A stretch of DNA of 34,308 bases, taken from the NCBI GenBank assembly GCA_903858815.1, contig CAIOKE010000048.1:1-34308 (forward strand), written 5' to 3'. Shown piece after piece: positions 1 through 7,794 of this stretch (positions are counted from its first letter, which is position 1; each line of letters starts with the position of its first letter). The notes beneath the pieces are model-generated. The model had not been told where the DNA came from. It saw only the letters and a program-made list of their open reading frames with translations, and made no database searches. This stretch comes from an uncultured Planctomycetaceae bacterium (lineage in GTDB: Bacteria; Planctomycetota; Planctomycetia; Planctomycetales; Planctomycetaceae). Position numbers and translations under genes: made by a program.

Positions 1-195
1 ATGGCGAACACGTTGGAGGGGTACCGCACGGGAATCCTCAACTGGTACGACTACCCGATCTCCAGCGGACCAATGGAGGGAATCAACAATAAGATCGGAT
101 CCCTGCAACGTATGGCTTATGGGTACAGAGACAAGGAGTACTTCATAGCAAAACTCTATGCACTGCACCTCGCCAAATTCTCACTCATCGGTTAA
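1..195 (+). CDS. ISL3-family transposase, C-terminal fragment (cut by window edge)
   Basis: This is the C-terminal end of a DDE transposase of the ISL3 (IS204/IS1001/IS1096/IS1165) family. The visible 64 residues contain the hallmark segment WYDYPISSGPMEGINNKIG followed by RMAYGYRD. The glutamate in MEGINNK corresponds to the last acidic residue of the catalytic DDE triad. The protein continues upstream of the window, because full ISL3 transposases are about 400 residues, so the ATG at position 1 is probably an internal methionine. The gene ends 40 bases before the inverted-repeat end, the normal arrangement for this family. Whether the element is active cannot be judged from this fragment. 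Confidence 0.85.
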   Translation: MANTLEGYRTGILNWYDYPISSGPMEGINNKIGSLQRMAYGYRDKEYFIAKLYALHLAKFSLIG

Positions 196-212
196 TCACT
201 GGAAAAACACGG

Positions 213-235
213 CGCACGTAATTTTGCGTAGAGCC
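213..235. repeat. Right terminal inverted repeat of the ISL3 element
   Basis: Read from the outside inward on the minus strand this is GGCTCTACGCAAAATTACGT followed by GCG, matching the conserved GGCTCT...AAATTACG pattern of ISL3-family ends. It lies directly downstream of the transposase stop. The inner boundary is approximate because the left repeat is not available for alignment. Confidence 0.75.
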
Positions 236-591
236 AAAAAATCCACACCTACATCTGGTGGCAGGACGAACCGTTCTACCGTTCCATCCTGCTTGAAGAA
301 CACCAGGTCAGGCATCTGAAAACGGGGACAAACGTATTGGCGGTCTACGCCAATGATCAATATACCCCGGATTCACCGGATCATTATGCGGCAATCGATG
401 TGCGGATTGAGGCGATCACGAGTTCCAACAGCGAGAAACTTGCGCTGGCATTACTGGAGATCCTACCCCACAAGGATCGGGAGGCGCTTAAGGGAGCCTC
501 AAATGGAGGGTACCACTATTTCGGCAGTGCAAAAATCTTTGCCCAGATGGGCAAAGCATTCGCAGAAGCCCTGATGCCTTTTCAGAAATGA
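236..591 (+). pseudogene. Sialate O-acetylesterase-like SGNH hydrolase, 3' remnant truncated by IS insertion
   Basis: An open frame continues from the insertion-sequence end at 236 to a TGA at 589-591, giving about 117 residues without an upstream start. It reads IHTYIWWQDEPFYRSIL, then LKTGTNVLAVYANDQY, then DREALKGASNGGYHYFGSA, and ends KIFAQMGKAFAEAL. The tail resembles the C-terminal end of planctomycete sialate O-acetylesterase-like SGNH proteins, where the GGYHYxGSAK segment carries the late histidine block and is followed by an amphipathic helix. The N-terminal part, including the nucleophile block, is missing because the insertion sequence replaced or displaced it. A TTG at 337 could start a short product, but nothing suggests that product would be functional. 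The family call is from recalled pattern and is moderately secure; loss of the 5' part is direct. Confidence 0.65.
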
Positions 592-772
592 ACGTTCAGA
601 GCACAGCCATCCGTCCACGGTACCCCTCGTGCGACCGACACCTCGGCGACTCCGGCGTTCGCCAAAGGCCCATTTTCAAAATCGCACCATAAAGACGAAC
701 TCGATGTGTGACTCACTCCACATCTCTTCATGCGTAGTCGACACGCGACTGGCCGGTGAATTGTTCAGCGAA

Positions 773-2056
773 TCACCTGCTTCCAATCGCGTACAGCGTT
801 CTGTCAGATCGGATAAACAATCTTCCGTTGGCCAGAGAGGGAGTTGACCAGAATCGAACGCTGTCTGCGGCTGGAAGCACATTTTTTGCTACCACGTCCA
901 GCACTCGCCCCGGTTTCAGAACGAAAGTCTGGCCGCGGGAATCCAGACAGTAAATGTTGCCATCATGCGACCATGGAGACGCCCAGAATTCAGCGGCGTC
1001 CGGGATACGGCCCTGCGCCACAACGCCTCCCGTGACTGCATCCACGATCGTTGCTTTACCCCCGCGTCCGTCCAGCAGAAAAATGAATCCGTCGACGATT
1101 ACCGGGGACGCTCGATTTGGGCCAAAATCGCCGGATTTCCACGCAACCAGAACGGACGAATCCATATTGCGAGCGGTTGCCAGTTGTTCATCGGTTCCGC
1201 TGCGAATCGCAAAGCAACTTGTTCCGCCACGGCCACTGCGTCCCACGACAAGTAAGTCACCGCTGGCCGCAGGCGTCGCGTTAAGTCCGCCATTGCCAAT
1301 GTTGACTTCCCAAAGCAGGCCTCCGGTGCTCGGATCGTACGACCTCACGACAGCACCGCCTGTTACCAACTCCCGACGATGACTGTTCGCCCAGATGATC
1401 GCAGAACCCCAGTTCGAACGCTCGTCACGGGGTTGACGCCAGACTTCAACGCCAGTGCCGATGTCGATTGCGATCACAAAGGACGACTGCTCGTTGTCGA
1501 TCTGTACAAAGACTTTCCCATCCAGAATCGTTGGCGAACTGGACGTGCCCCAGTCCTGCGCCATGGGATGAACGCCCAGGTCCTTCTTCCAGATCAATGC
1601 TCCATCAAGGTCGTAACAGAACATTCCCATCATGCCAAAGTACGCAACGACATATCGTCCATCACTGACCGGCGTTTCAGACGCGTACGTGTTGTCTCGA
1701 TGTGTTTGCAGCCTCGGCTTACCTTCAAGTGCCGTGCGGCTCCAGAGTACTTTTCCTGTTTGCGCATCGAGACAGAGCAGCTCCCAGCGATAATCGCTCG
1801 ATGAGCTTTGTGGCCCGTCTGTGATTGCCGTCGTCACAAAAACTCTGCCTTTGACCACAATTGAACTGGACCACCCAGCGCCTGGGATCTCTGCCTGCCA
1901 CAGAACGTTTTCCAAAGCCCCCCATTTCGCCGGGACAGCGGGATCATTGATGACGCCGTTGCCATCAGGCCCGCGAAACTGCAGCCAGTCCGCTGCAAAA
2001 CCCACTGATGAACAGGTCAGAAAGACAGAAAACAAAACAAGACGTGATTGAAGCAT
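773..2056 (-). CDS. Exported PQQ-like beta-propeller repeat protein
   Basis: This 427-residue protein begins with a Sec signal peptide (MLQSRLVLFSVFLTCSSVGFA, cleavage before ADWLQF). The mature part opens with WLQFRGPDGNGV, the usual first strand of planctomycete PQQ_2/BamB-like propellers. Repeats of the type LLCLDAQTGKVLW, VIAIDIGTGVEVW and SYDPSTGGLLWEVNIG are the W-motif blades of a PQQ-type propeller, and the length fits one closed ring. No catalytic residues for a true quinoprotein dehydrogenase are evident, so a binding or scaffold role at the cell surface or periplasm is more likely than PQQ-dependent oxidation. The start at 2056 is preceded by a perfect AGGAGGT. The gene is alone on its strand apart from the DUF6288 gene about 435 bases upstream. 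Its substrate is unknown. Confidence 0.88.
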   Translation of the reverse strand: MLQSRLVLFSVFLTCSSVGFAADWLQFRGPDGNGVINDPAVPAKWGALENVLWQAEIPGAGWSSSIVVKGRVFVTTAITDGPQSSSSDYRWELLCLDAQTGKVLWSRTALEGKPRLQTHRDNTYASETPVSDGRYVVAYFGMMGMFCYDLDGALIWKKDLGVHPMAQDWGTSSSPTILDGKVFVQIDNEQSSFVIAIDIGTGVEVWRQPRDERSNWGSAIIWANSHRRELVTGGAVVRSYDPSTGGLLWEVNIGNGGLNATPAASGDLLVVGRSGRGGTSCFAIRSGTDEQLATARNMDSSVLVAWKSGDFGPNRASPVIVDGFIFLLDGRGGKATIVDAVTGGVVAQGRIPDAAEFWASPWSHDGNIYCLDSRGQTFVLKPGRVLDVVAKNVLPAADSVRFWSTPSLANGRLFIRSDRTLYAIGSR

Positions 2057-2060
2057 CCGT

Positions 2061-2067
2061 ACCTCCT
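2061..2067 (-). promoter_or_regulatory. Perfect Shine-Dalgarno AGGAGGT of the PQQ propeller gene
   Basis: The plus strand reads acctcct here, giving AGGAGGT on the coding strand four bases before the ATG at 2056. It fixes that start. Most other genes in this window have weak or no Shine-Dalgarno sequence, so this one is noticeably strong, though its spacing is short. Confidence 0.75.
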
Positions 2068-2491
2068 GATGCTCATGTGATCCATATCGAAATCAGCGTC
2101 TCGAAAGTTTATCCAATGGGGACCTGCTGACAACCATCGACAACCCGGGAACTGGATTGGCACCAGCCAGACGGCATCGTGTCGTCTCTGCCGTGAGACA
2201 GAACGTCTGGTCTTCGCGCTGATCCTGGCCCGTGCTGAAGTGATTTCCCGCGGCAGCCTGAAGACTCTATCACCCACAAAAAGGGCCGAATGCACTTCCT
2301 ACCGTCAGAGGCAGCGCTCCCACAATTTCGCCTTGCGACAGCCCGACAAAACTTCATTTCACGATCAATACCCGCAGATTCATCATCACTCTGGGCAGGT
2401 CTTTGTCCGCCGGAGCCTGCCAATCCTTAAGCCCTTCCGGGATTCAATTGGAGGGGGCAGGAAGACACCCTGTGGCAGACCGAATGAAAGG
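2068..2491. other. Intergenic region with no recognised gene
   Basis: About 420 bases lie between the end of the DUF6288 gene and the start of the PQQ propeller gene, both on the minus strand. Short open frames exist on both strands, but their translations are rich in Arg, Ser and Cys with no recognisable motif. It presumably holds the promoter of the propeller gene; I see no clear sigma-70 boxes, hairpin terminator or repeats. Confidence 0.5.
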
Positions 2492-4915
2492 TCACTTCCT
2501 GAGCGATTTCAGGGATCGTAACTCAGGATGGTCATCAGCAGACTGAATTTTTCTGATTGTATCGCGTACCGCACTTGCCTTCTGACGACTCAGATTCCGC
2601 GGGAAATTCACTTCGCCCTGCTCGAAACTGATCGCAGCTTTCTCCAGTTGCGGAATGACAACCTTTGCAGCGGCGCCGTACTTATCAAATACCGCCAGGA
2701 TGTCAGCGGTCCGATGTTCACTGGCCCAGGGATTCTGGGTTGTCAGATAATCAGCGGCAGCCTGCATTCCCTCTTCAACCCGATGTAACGCCAGCACCCT
2801 CAAACCGTTGAGTCTCACGCCATCCGCAAACATTTCGCCGCTGGGAGCCGGTTCTTTCACGGCTTCAAGTATGGCAGGCAGCAAGGGCTGGATCTGCTGG
2901 TAACTCAGACGACCATAGACCTCACTGACCTCGCTGCGAGCCCGTCCATCTTCATTCTGCAGGCCCTGAGCGATGGCCGTCATCAGTTGTGCGTCGCCAA
3001 TGTCCTGAAGCGACTGCAGGCGCGGCAGCAGGGTTCCAAATACGGCAAACGCAACAAAACGCTGCTCCATACCCCGTGGGTCATCCTCGCCCGGTCGTCG
3101 GGCAATCATTTGCAGCAAGTCCGGCAGCGAGTCAAGGGCGGGCGTTCCAATCGCGGAAAGCGCTGATGCTGCACGCACACGAAGCCATAAGTCTTTATGT
3201 TTGAGCAGAGTGCGCAGTGCTGGAACGGCGGACGCCGCATCGCCACGCATACTTTCCAGTGCCTGACAGGCCCCAAGCTGCCCCTCAGGACTTCCTGTTT
3301 GAAGCAGTTCGATAATTTCAGTCAGGGGCGGGTTCCTTCGCAGCGAGATCTCCAGTGCAGCTCGCTCACGCACAATCGGTGACCATGAACTGAGTCGCTC
3401 CAGCAGTTGTTCGTCAGACAGAGCACCATAGAAGCTTCGGCGATCTCTGTTATCCCAGCCTCGGCCATCCGCCACAATTTTCGAGGCTGCTTCAGCGGAC
3501 AACAGCCGGATCGATGACGGACTGCTGCCTGTGATGCGAAGCTTTTTCAGCGGTAGCGCGTAACCAAGCAGATAGGCTCCCGTCGCATCCCAGCCATGGT
3601 AACTGTCGAAGTCGTTCTCCGGTGGCCCCTGGTGCGTAAAGGAACCGTCCCAGCGTCGAGCAAGGTCATGATACCAACCACCAAATTCCTGCATCCACGC
3701 CCCCGTTGCAGAGGGACCGGCCAGACCAATCGCAGGCAGGGACCAAAGCAGATTGAAGAAATTCCCGGTATGTCCACAATCACGCTCACTGCCATGTGAT
3801 GCAAGGGCCATCTGAGTAAAGTAGCCCGCGCTCGATGACTCACCAAGCTGATTGAACAGAACGGCTGCCATCCCGCACTTCCCATTGTCCTCGTGCGTCT
3901 CTGTCCACGCTGCGTGATCACCGTACGGGATTGCCCCCTTGCCCGTATAGAAACGCAGCAGTCGGACACTGCGATCGATCGCCCGACTCAGCTCTGCATC
4001 ATTCACACCCGCTTCTCGGGCAAGCACCAGCCCAATCGTCAGCGGCAAACCCGGCGAATTCATCATTCCATAACCCTGCAACCGGCCATCCGGCAGCGCC
4101 AGCGTATGTCCCCACGAACCAACGGCGCTCTGCCCAATCGAAGCCTCCATCGCAAGACGCCTCAAGCCCGGCAACACGGCGGTGTCCTGCGTCGATATGA
4201 CGTACTCCGCCAGAAAAATCATCATGTACCCATAATACCATGTCTTGAAATCGTCCGCCCGAAACTCGGCTGCCCACCGAGCTTCGCGCTGAACCAACGG
4301 CATCGATGCGTCAACTCCACCTGACAGCAACGCCAACGCATTCAGAGATCGCGGTATGGGATCGATCTCATTCGCATAGTCCGCCCGCGCCATCCGCGAC
4401 ATCAGGGAACTGAGCCCCCGTGCGAGAATCCGTTGGGATTTTGAACACTCATAGGGCGCTGTTCCGCTGAACGAACCCAGAGTCGGCAATCGGATGACCA
4501 CGTCTTCCGTCGTCCCGGCTCGCCACCGCGTGACTGGAAGAAGGCCCTCACCCGATTCAGACTCCGCAGCACCAATCGCAAGACCGAATTCCGTGCGCGG
4601 ATCACTCAAAAACGGTTTCCCCCCAACCCCTGTCAGTACGTCGCCAACCGCTATGACCCCGGCGGCCGGAGAACCAGAATCAACCTCTGTGATCAGAATC
4701 TGGCGAGCATCCTTCGTGACAAGCTTGTCCGAAAACATCCAGCCTCGCAACCCGGTTGGGCCAAGGTTCCAGTCATGCTTCGCTTCGGCAGGACGGACAT
4801 CGCCGTGCAGAAGATCCGGGACCTTCTGTTTGACTTCTTCAACTGCTGCTGTGGCCGAAACGAAAATGCTAAGCCATGCCGCCAGACCAATCGGAATCCG
4901 CAAACTCTGACTCAT
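2492..4915 (-). CDS. DUF6288 protein with PDZ and HEAT-repeat domains
   Basis: An exported 807-residue protein of unknown function. The open frame continues 141 codons further upstream, but the start was placed at 4915 because MSQSLRIPIGLAAWLSIFVS is a clear signal peptide and the upstream translation is Ser/Arg/Cys-rich like a non-coding frame. Residues 30-60 (VPDLLHGDVRPAEAKHDWNL, then GPTGLRGWMF) are the characteristic opening of the planctomycete DUF6288 family. A PDZ domain follows at about 55-145 (ITEVDSGSPAAGVIAVGDVL, then GVGGKPF). A long helical central region runs from PRSLNALALL to the Y/W-rich AWTETHEDNGKCGMAAVLF and may form an alpha/alpha toroid. From about residue 550 there are HEAT-like repeats (SAVPALRTLLKHKDLWLRVR). 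The length fits the family. It is probably a peptide- or polymer-binding periplasmic protein, and its function is not established. Confidence 0.82.
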   Translation of the reverse strand: MSQSLRIPIGLAAWLSIFVSATAAVEEVKQKVPDLLHGDVRPAEAKHDWNLGPTGLRGWMFSDKLVTKDARQILITEVDSGSPAAGVIAVGDVLTGVGGKPFLSDPRTEFGLAIGAAESESGEGLLPVTRWRAGTTEDVVIRLPTLGSFSGTAPYECSKSQRILARGLSSLMSRMARADYANEIDPIPRSLNALALLSGGVDASMPLVQREARWAAEFRADDFKTWYYGYMMIFLAEYVISTQDTAVLPGLRRLAMEASIGQSAVGSWGHTLALPDGRLQGYGMMNSPGLPLTIGLVLAREAGVNDAELSRAIDRSVRLLRFYTGKGAIPYGDHAAWTETHEDNGKCGMAAVLFNQLGESSSAGYFTQMALASHGSERDCGHTGNFFNLLWSLPAIGLAGPSATGAWMQEFGGWYHDLARRWDGSFTHQGPPENDFDSYHGWDATGAYLLGYALPLKKLRITGSSPSSIRLLSAEAASKIVADGRGWDNRDRRSFYGALSDEQLLERLSSWSPIVRERAALEISLRRNPPLTEIIELLQTGSPEGQLGACQALESMRGDAASAVPALRTLLKHKDLWLRVRAASALSAIGTPALDSLPDLLQMIARRPGEDDPRGMEQRFVAFAVFGTLLPRLQSLQDIGDAQLMTAIAQGLQNEDGRARSEVSEVYGRLSYQQIQPLLPAILEAVKEPAPSGEMFADGVRLNGLRVLALHRVEEGMQAAADYLTTQNPWASEHRTADILAVFDKYGAAAKVVIPQLEKAAISFEQGEVNFPRNLSRQKASAVRDTIRKIQSADDHPELRSLKSLRK

Positions 4916-5006
4916 CGCAAGTGTTTCCCAACGGCAAACCACGCTCTGCAGGTACAGACAAAATCGCAGTTTTCTTGCAGGTTCATCACCCGCGATCACG
5001 ACTTCG

Positions 5007-5351
5007 TCAGACATGCAGAAAAGCAAACAGACCCATGCACGTGAGGCAGGTCTTCTTCCACGAATCATACAAGTCCTGCGTACAACCGGCACCGAGTTCA
5101 TCGACAATTCCACAGATTTCAATGTCAGCCACAGGCGCAAGCAGCGTTCTGATCGCTTGTCTTCCCAGCTGCAGTCCAACGGTCCAACTCGGCGGAAATT
5201 CAAGTTGCTTGCGCAGCATCGTGATACCCGCGTTCCCGCAACGAACGACACAGCACTGACAATTCTCACAAAGGCACCCCGAAACTCCCTCGACTTCGAA
5301 ATCCTGACATACGACCACGAGAACCCCTCGCTCAACACAAATCGATCCCAT
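5007..5351 (-). CDS. Small cysteine-rich hypothetical protein
   Basis: A 114-residue open frame that I do not recognise. It carries 12 cysteines, six of them in the dense segment GCLCENCQCCVVRC near residue 30 and four in the C-terminal third (EICG, AGCT, KTCLTC). The pattern suggests a metal-binding or iron-sulfur fold. Support for coding: the ATG at 5351 is preceded by AGGGAGAGT, a usable Shine-Dalgarno site; codons show a purine-rich first position; and the hydrophobic/charged alternation looks protein-like, unlike the overlapping frame that extends the DUF6288 gene upstream. It lies 91 bases upstream of the DUF6288 start on the same strand, so the two may be co-transcribed. No signal peptide or membrane segment is evident. 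It could still be spurious. Confidence 0.45.
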   Translation of the reverse strand: MGSICVERGVLVVVCQDFEVEGVSGCLCENCQCCVVRCGNAGITMLRKQLEFPPSWTVGLQLGRQAIRTLLAPVADIEICGIVDELGAGCTQDLYDSWKKTCLTCMGLFAFLHV

Positions 5352-6113
5352 ACTCTCCCTGTTCTGAGAGTCCTGATGGAACTGAGTCCATCACGCGGGC
5401 TGAAACAAGAGCTGGGAACAGATTCTTAACGGTGCGATAACCCTGCCACGGAAACTGCCAACGTGTACCAGACAGATTGCCACATTGTCTCAGACTGTCG
5501 CCAGACTTTGAAAACCGCTGCCACACTGTCGTTGCACTTCGCAGCCGGCAGCCACAGCCGAAGTTCGGGGTGTTCAGCCGACTGCAGGACTCAGGCTGCA
5601 GGTCATCATGTTCGCCGCCGCAACTCCGGCAGGCAGCAGGACCATGTTTCGTTCGCGCTGTCGACTGGCAGAACCACAGCATTTCGAACCCTGATCAGGA
5701 TCCTGACAGGCGAACACCGAAATTCAATATATCTGAACCCAAAACCGGTGAAGGTTCACAGCGAGATTCCCCATTGATTGCAGGCCGACAGATCAGCATC
5801 AGGCCGTGGTTCAAATATCAGCACATGGCCCATTCTGATCCCTGCGCTGGGAAGGACACAACGAGTCAACACACACTCGGAAAACTGTGGAGAACACAGA
5901 GCTGGTGCAAACAGAATCCGAAGCCTCCTGCTCCCAGTCTCCCAGCCGGTCTCTGTGAGTCGCAGCCCCACGAGTCGTGAAAATCGTTTGGGCCCCTGAC
6001 TCTCACAGACGCAACTTGACAGGGACAGGTCGCTGACCCAGAATCGAGGGCTATCGCCGAGGCATTCCATACTCTTCGCGTCCGCACGTTTTACGCAATC
6101 AGTGTCTCACCTC
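5352..6113. other. Divergent intergenic region, no recognised gene
   Basis: About 760 bases separate the minus-strand cysteine-rich/DUF6288 genes from the plus-strand HTTM gene. Frames of up to 167 codons exist on both strands, but their products are Ser/Arg/Pro/Gln-rich with no motif, signal peptide or start context. The region should contain divergent promoters; none can be assigned with confidence. Confidence 0.5.
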
Positions 6114-7529
6114 ATGCTCAAAGCACTCAAGAACCTACTCCGGCAGCTCTTCGGTATTGATGTGCGCTGTCTGGCAGTCTTGAGAATTGCCATAGCAGCT
6201 CTGCTGCTGACGGATCTGGGCTTTCGCTGGCCCTTCCTCGTCGAATGCTGCACCGATGATGGTTTCCTGCCGCGAGAACTTGTGCTTGAACCGGATTCGT
6301 GGATGTCACTGCAGATGCTGGATGGTTCGGCTGCATTTCAGGCTGCTCATTTCATCGCGGCCGGCTTCTGCTCGCTGATGCTGCTGATTGGTTTTAAGAC
6401 GCGGCCAGCACTGGTGTGCTGCTGGCTGCTGACAATTTCTCTGCATGCACGAAACGGGTTCCTGCTGGATGCCGGAGATGACCTGCTGCGATCACTGATG
6501 TTCTGGAGTTTGTTCCTACCCATGGGCGCGCGATATTCCATTGACGCACGCGGCAGAGATTCAAAGAAACAGGAAATCGTCGTGTCCCCGGCCAGCGCTG
6601 CACTACTGCTGCAGTTCGCCTGCCTCTACTTCTTTGCGGGCTGGTTCAAGACCGATCAGGGCTGGTCAGACGGTACCGCCATTGAGATGGCACTTGGGCA
6701 GACCCAGTGGATTCGCCCGGCCGGACATTTTCTGAGGCAGTATCCGGAGTTACTGCGATACCTTACCCATGCGGTCGTTTGGTTTGAAATTCTGGCACCA
6801 CTCCTGCTGTTCGTTCCGTTCAGAACCAGGAAGATACGAATGCTGGTTATTCCCGCCTTCTGGTTGTTTCAGGTCAGCCTTGCCTCAACCTTTTGGCTGC
6901 ATCTTTTCCCACTGATTACAGCCGCTGCGACCATTCCTTTTCTGTCATCGATACTTTGGCCATTTCCCACTCTGGCATCGCAGCAGTCGACAGAAAAACT
7001 CCAAACATCAGCACTGCGGACTCACCCATGGCAGATTCTTTGGTGCTCAGGGCTGGCTGCTCTGGCCTCTGCAGTCATTGCTGTCCAGGTTGCATATTTC
7101 GGACAAAGCCTGCTGCCGACAGTGGAACGAGTGGCCTCGCTGATCGGGTGGAACGCGGTGTGGTCTATGTATTCAAAGACCCCGCAGTTTTCGTATCGTT
7201 TTTCAGCCGAGGCGACTTTGCAGGATGGAGAAACGGTCGATCTGATCCATTCAGACGTAGCGGGCGGTGATCGACTGAGAGTGCAGAGATTCCATCAGTC
7301 GTATCGCGCTCGATATTTTCTGGAAACGACCAGCAGCGCAAGGCCACAGTTTCCCACACGGTACCTCACGTATCTTGTCTATCTCTGGAATCAGGATCAT
7401 TCCCCCGACCGGCATGTGGTCCGAGGCCGCATCGTGGGCACAGCCCAGCGAATCCGATCAGACGAACCTGCTGAAACAACCGTTCTGCTGGACGTGGGAT
7501 TCAGCGCTCTGCCCCCGGATCATGGTTGA
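6114..7529 (+). CDS. HTTM domain membrane protein (vitamin K-dependent gamma-carboxylase-like)
   Basis: A 471-residue integral membrane protein with the HTTM fold, the four-helix membrane domain shared with vitamin K-dependent gamma-carboxylase. Typical segments are FGIDVRCLAVLRIAIAALLL (first helix), LLIGFKTRPALVCCWLLTIS (second), LLRSLMFWSLFLPMGARYSI (third) and LLLQFACLYFFAGWFKTDQG (fourth). Further helices follow near FEILAPLLLFVPF and WQILWCSGLAALASAVIAVQ, then a soluble C-terminal part of about 120 residues. The start was taken as the ATG at 6114 because family members begin close to this first helix; an in-frame GTG at 6102 would add four residues. Function in bacteria is largely unknown, and carboxylase activity should not be assumed. 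It is followed by a 265-base gap and then the DUF1592 operon, so it is probably transcribed separately. Confidence 0.85.
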   Translation: MLKALKNLLRQLFGIDVRCLAVLRIAIAALLLTDLGFRWPFLVECCTDDGFLPRELVLEPDSWMSLQMLDGSAAFQAAHFIAAGFCSLMLLIGFKTRPALVCCWLLTISLHARNGFLLDAGDDLLRSLMFWSLFLPMGARYSIDARGRDSKKQEIVVSPASAALLLQFACLYFFAGWFKTDQGWSDGTAIEMALGQTQWIRPAGHFLRQYPELLRYLTHAVVWFEILAPLLLFVPFRTRKIRMLVIPAFWLFQVSLASTFWLHLFPLITAAATIPFLSSILWPFPTLASQQSTEKLQTSALRTHPWQILWCSGLAALASAVIAVQVAYFGQSLLPTVERVASLIGWNAVWSMYSKTPQFSYRFSAEATLQDGETVDLIHSDVAGGDRLRVQRFHQSYRARYFLETTSSARPQFPTRYLTYLVYLWNQDHSPDRHVVRGRIVGTAQRIRSDEPAETTVLLDVGFSALPPDHG

Positions 7530-7794
7530 GTTCTCTTTTGTCTCCTGCCGGAGGCACCGTGGACGTACCTTGAGTCGTTCAAAAGTACGCGAAACGGGGA
7601 CAATTCTGCCCCGGTGTAGCTGGTGTGATTGCTTGTACGCCGCAGGTTTTACCAAAGCCAGCGACAACGAATGGAATGTCCCTAGTGGCTGCTATTTGCC
7701 TTTGTCGACGTTTTTGTGTTTGTCAGATGGCTCTGGAATCCACATACTGTGACCATTCGACGCTGCAGTTTTCGGATCTACTTCGGGCGATGTG

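Larger units (their letters stand above)
1..235 (+). mobile_element. Right end of an ISL3-family insertion sequence
   Basis: The window opens inside an insertion sequence: the last 64 codons of an ISL3-type transposase are followed within 40 bases by a terminal sequence whose inward reading is GGCTCTACGCAAAATTACGT, the form typical of ISL3-family ends. The left end is outside the window, so length and target duplication cannot be confirmed. ISL3 elements usually duplicate 8 bp, which would make positions 236-243 the candidate duplication. Immediately beyond the end an interrupted host gene begins, which supports the boundary. Confidence 0.85.

Noticed and set aside
1379-1804. 141-codon plus-strand frame
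   Set aside because: Antisense to the PQQ propeller gene, which has a signal peptide and repeats on the other strand.
4916-5338. N-terminal 141-codon extension of the DUF6288 gene
   Set aside because: Composition is Ser/Arg/Cys-rich and it places the signal peptide internally; the ATG at 4915 starts a normal signal sequence.
5477-5980. 167-codon plus-strand frame in the divergent gap
   Set aside because: Low-information Ser/Pro/Arg/Gln composition, no ribosome-binding site, no recognisable motif.
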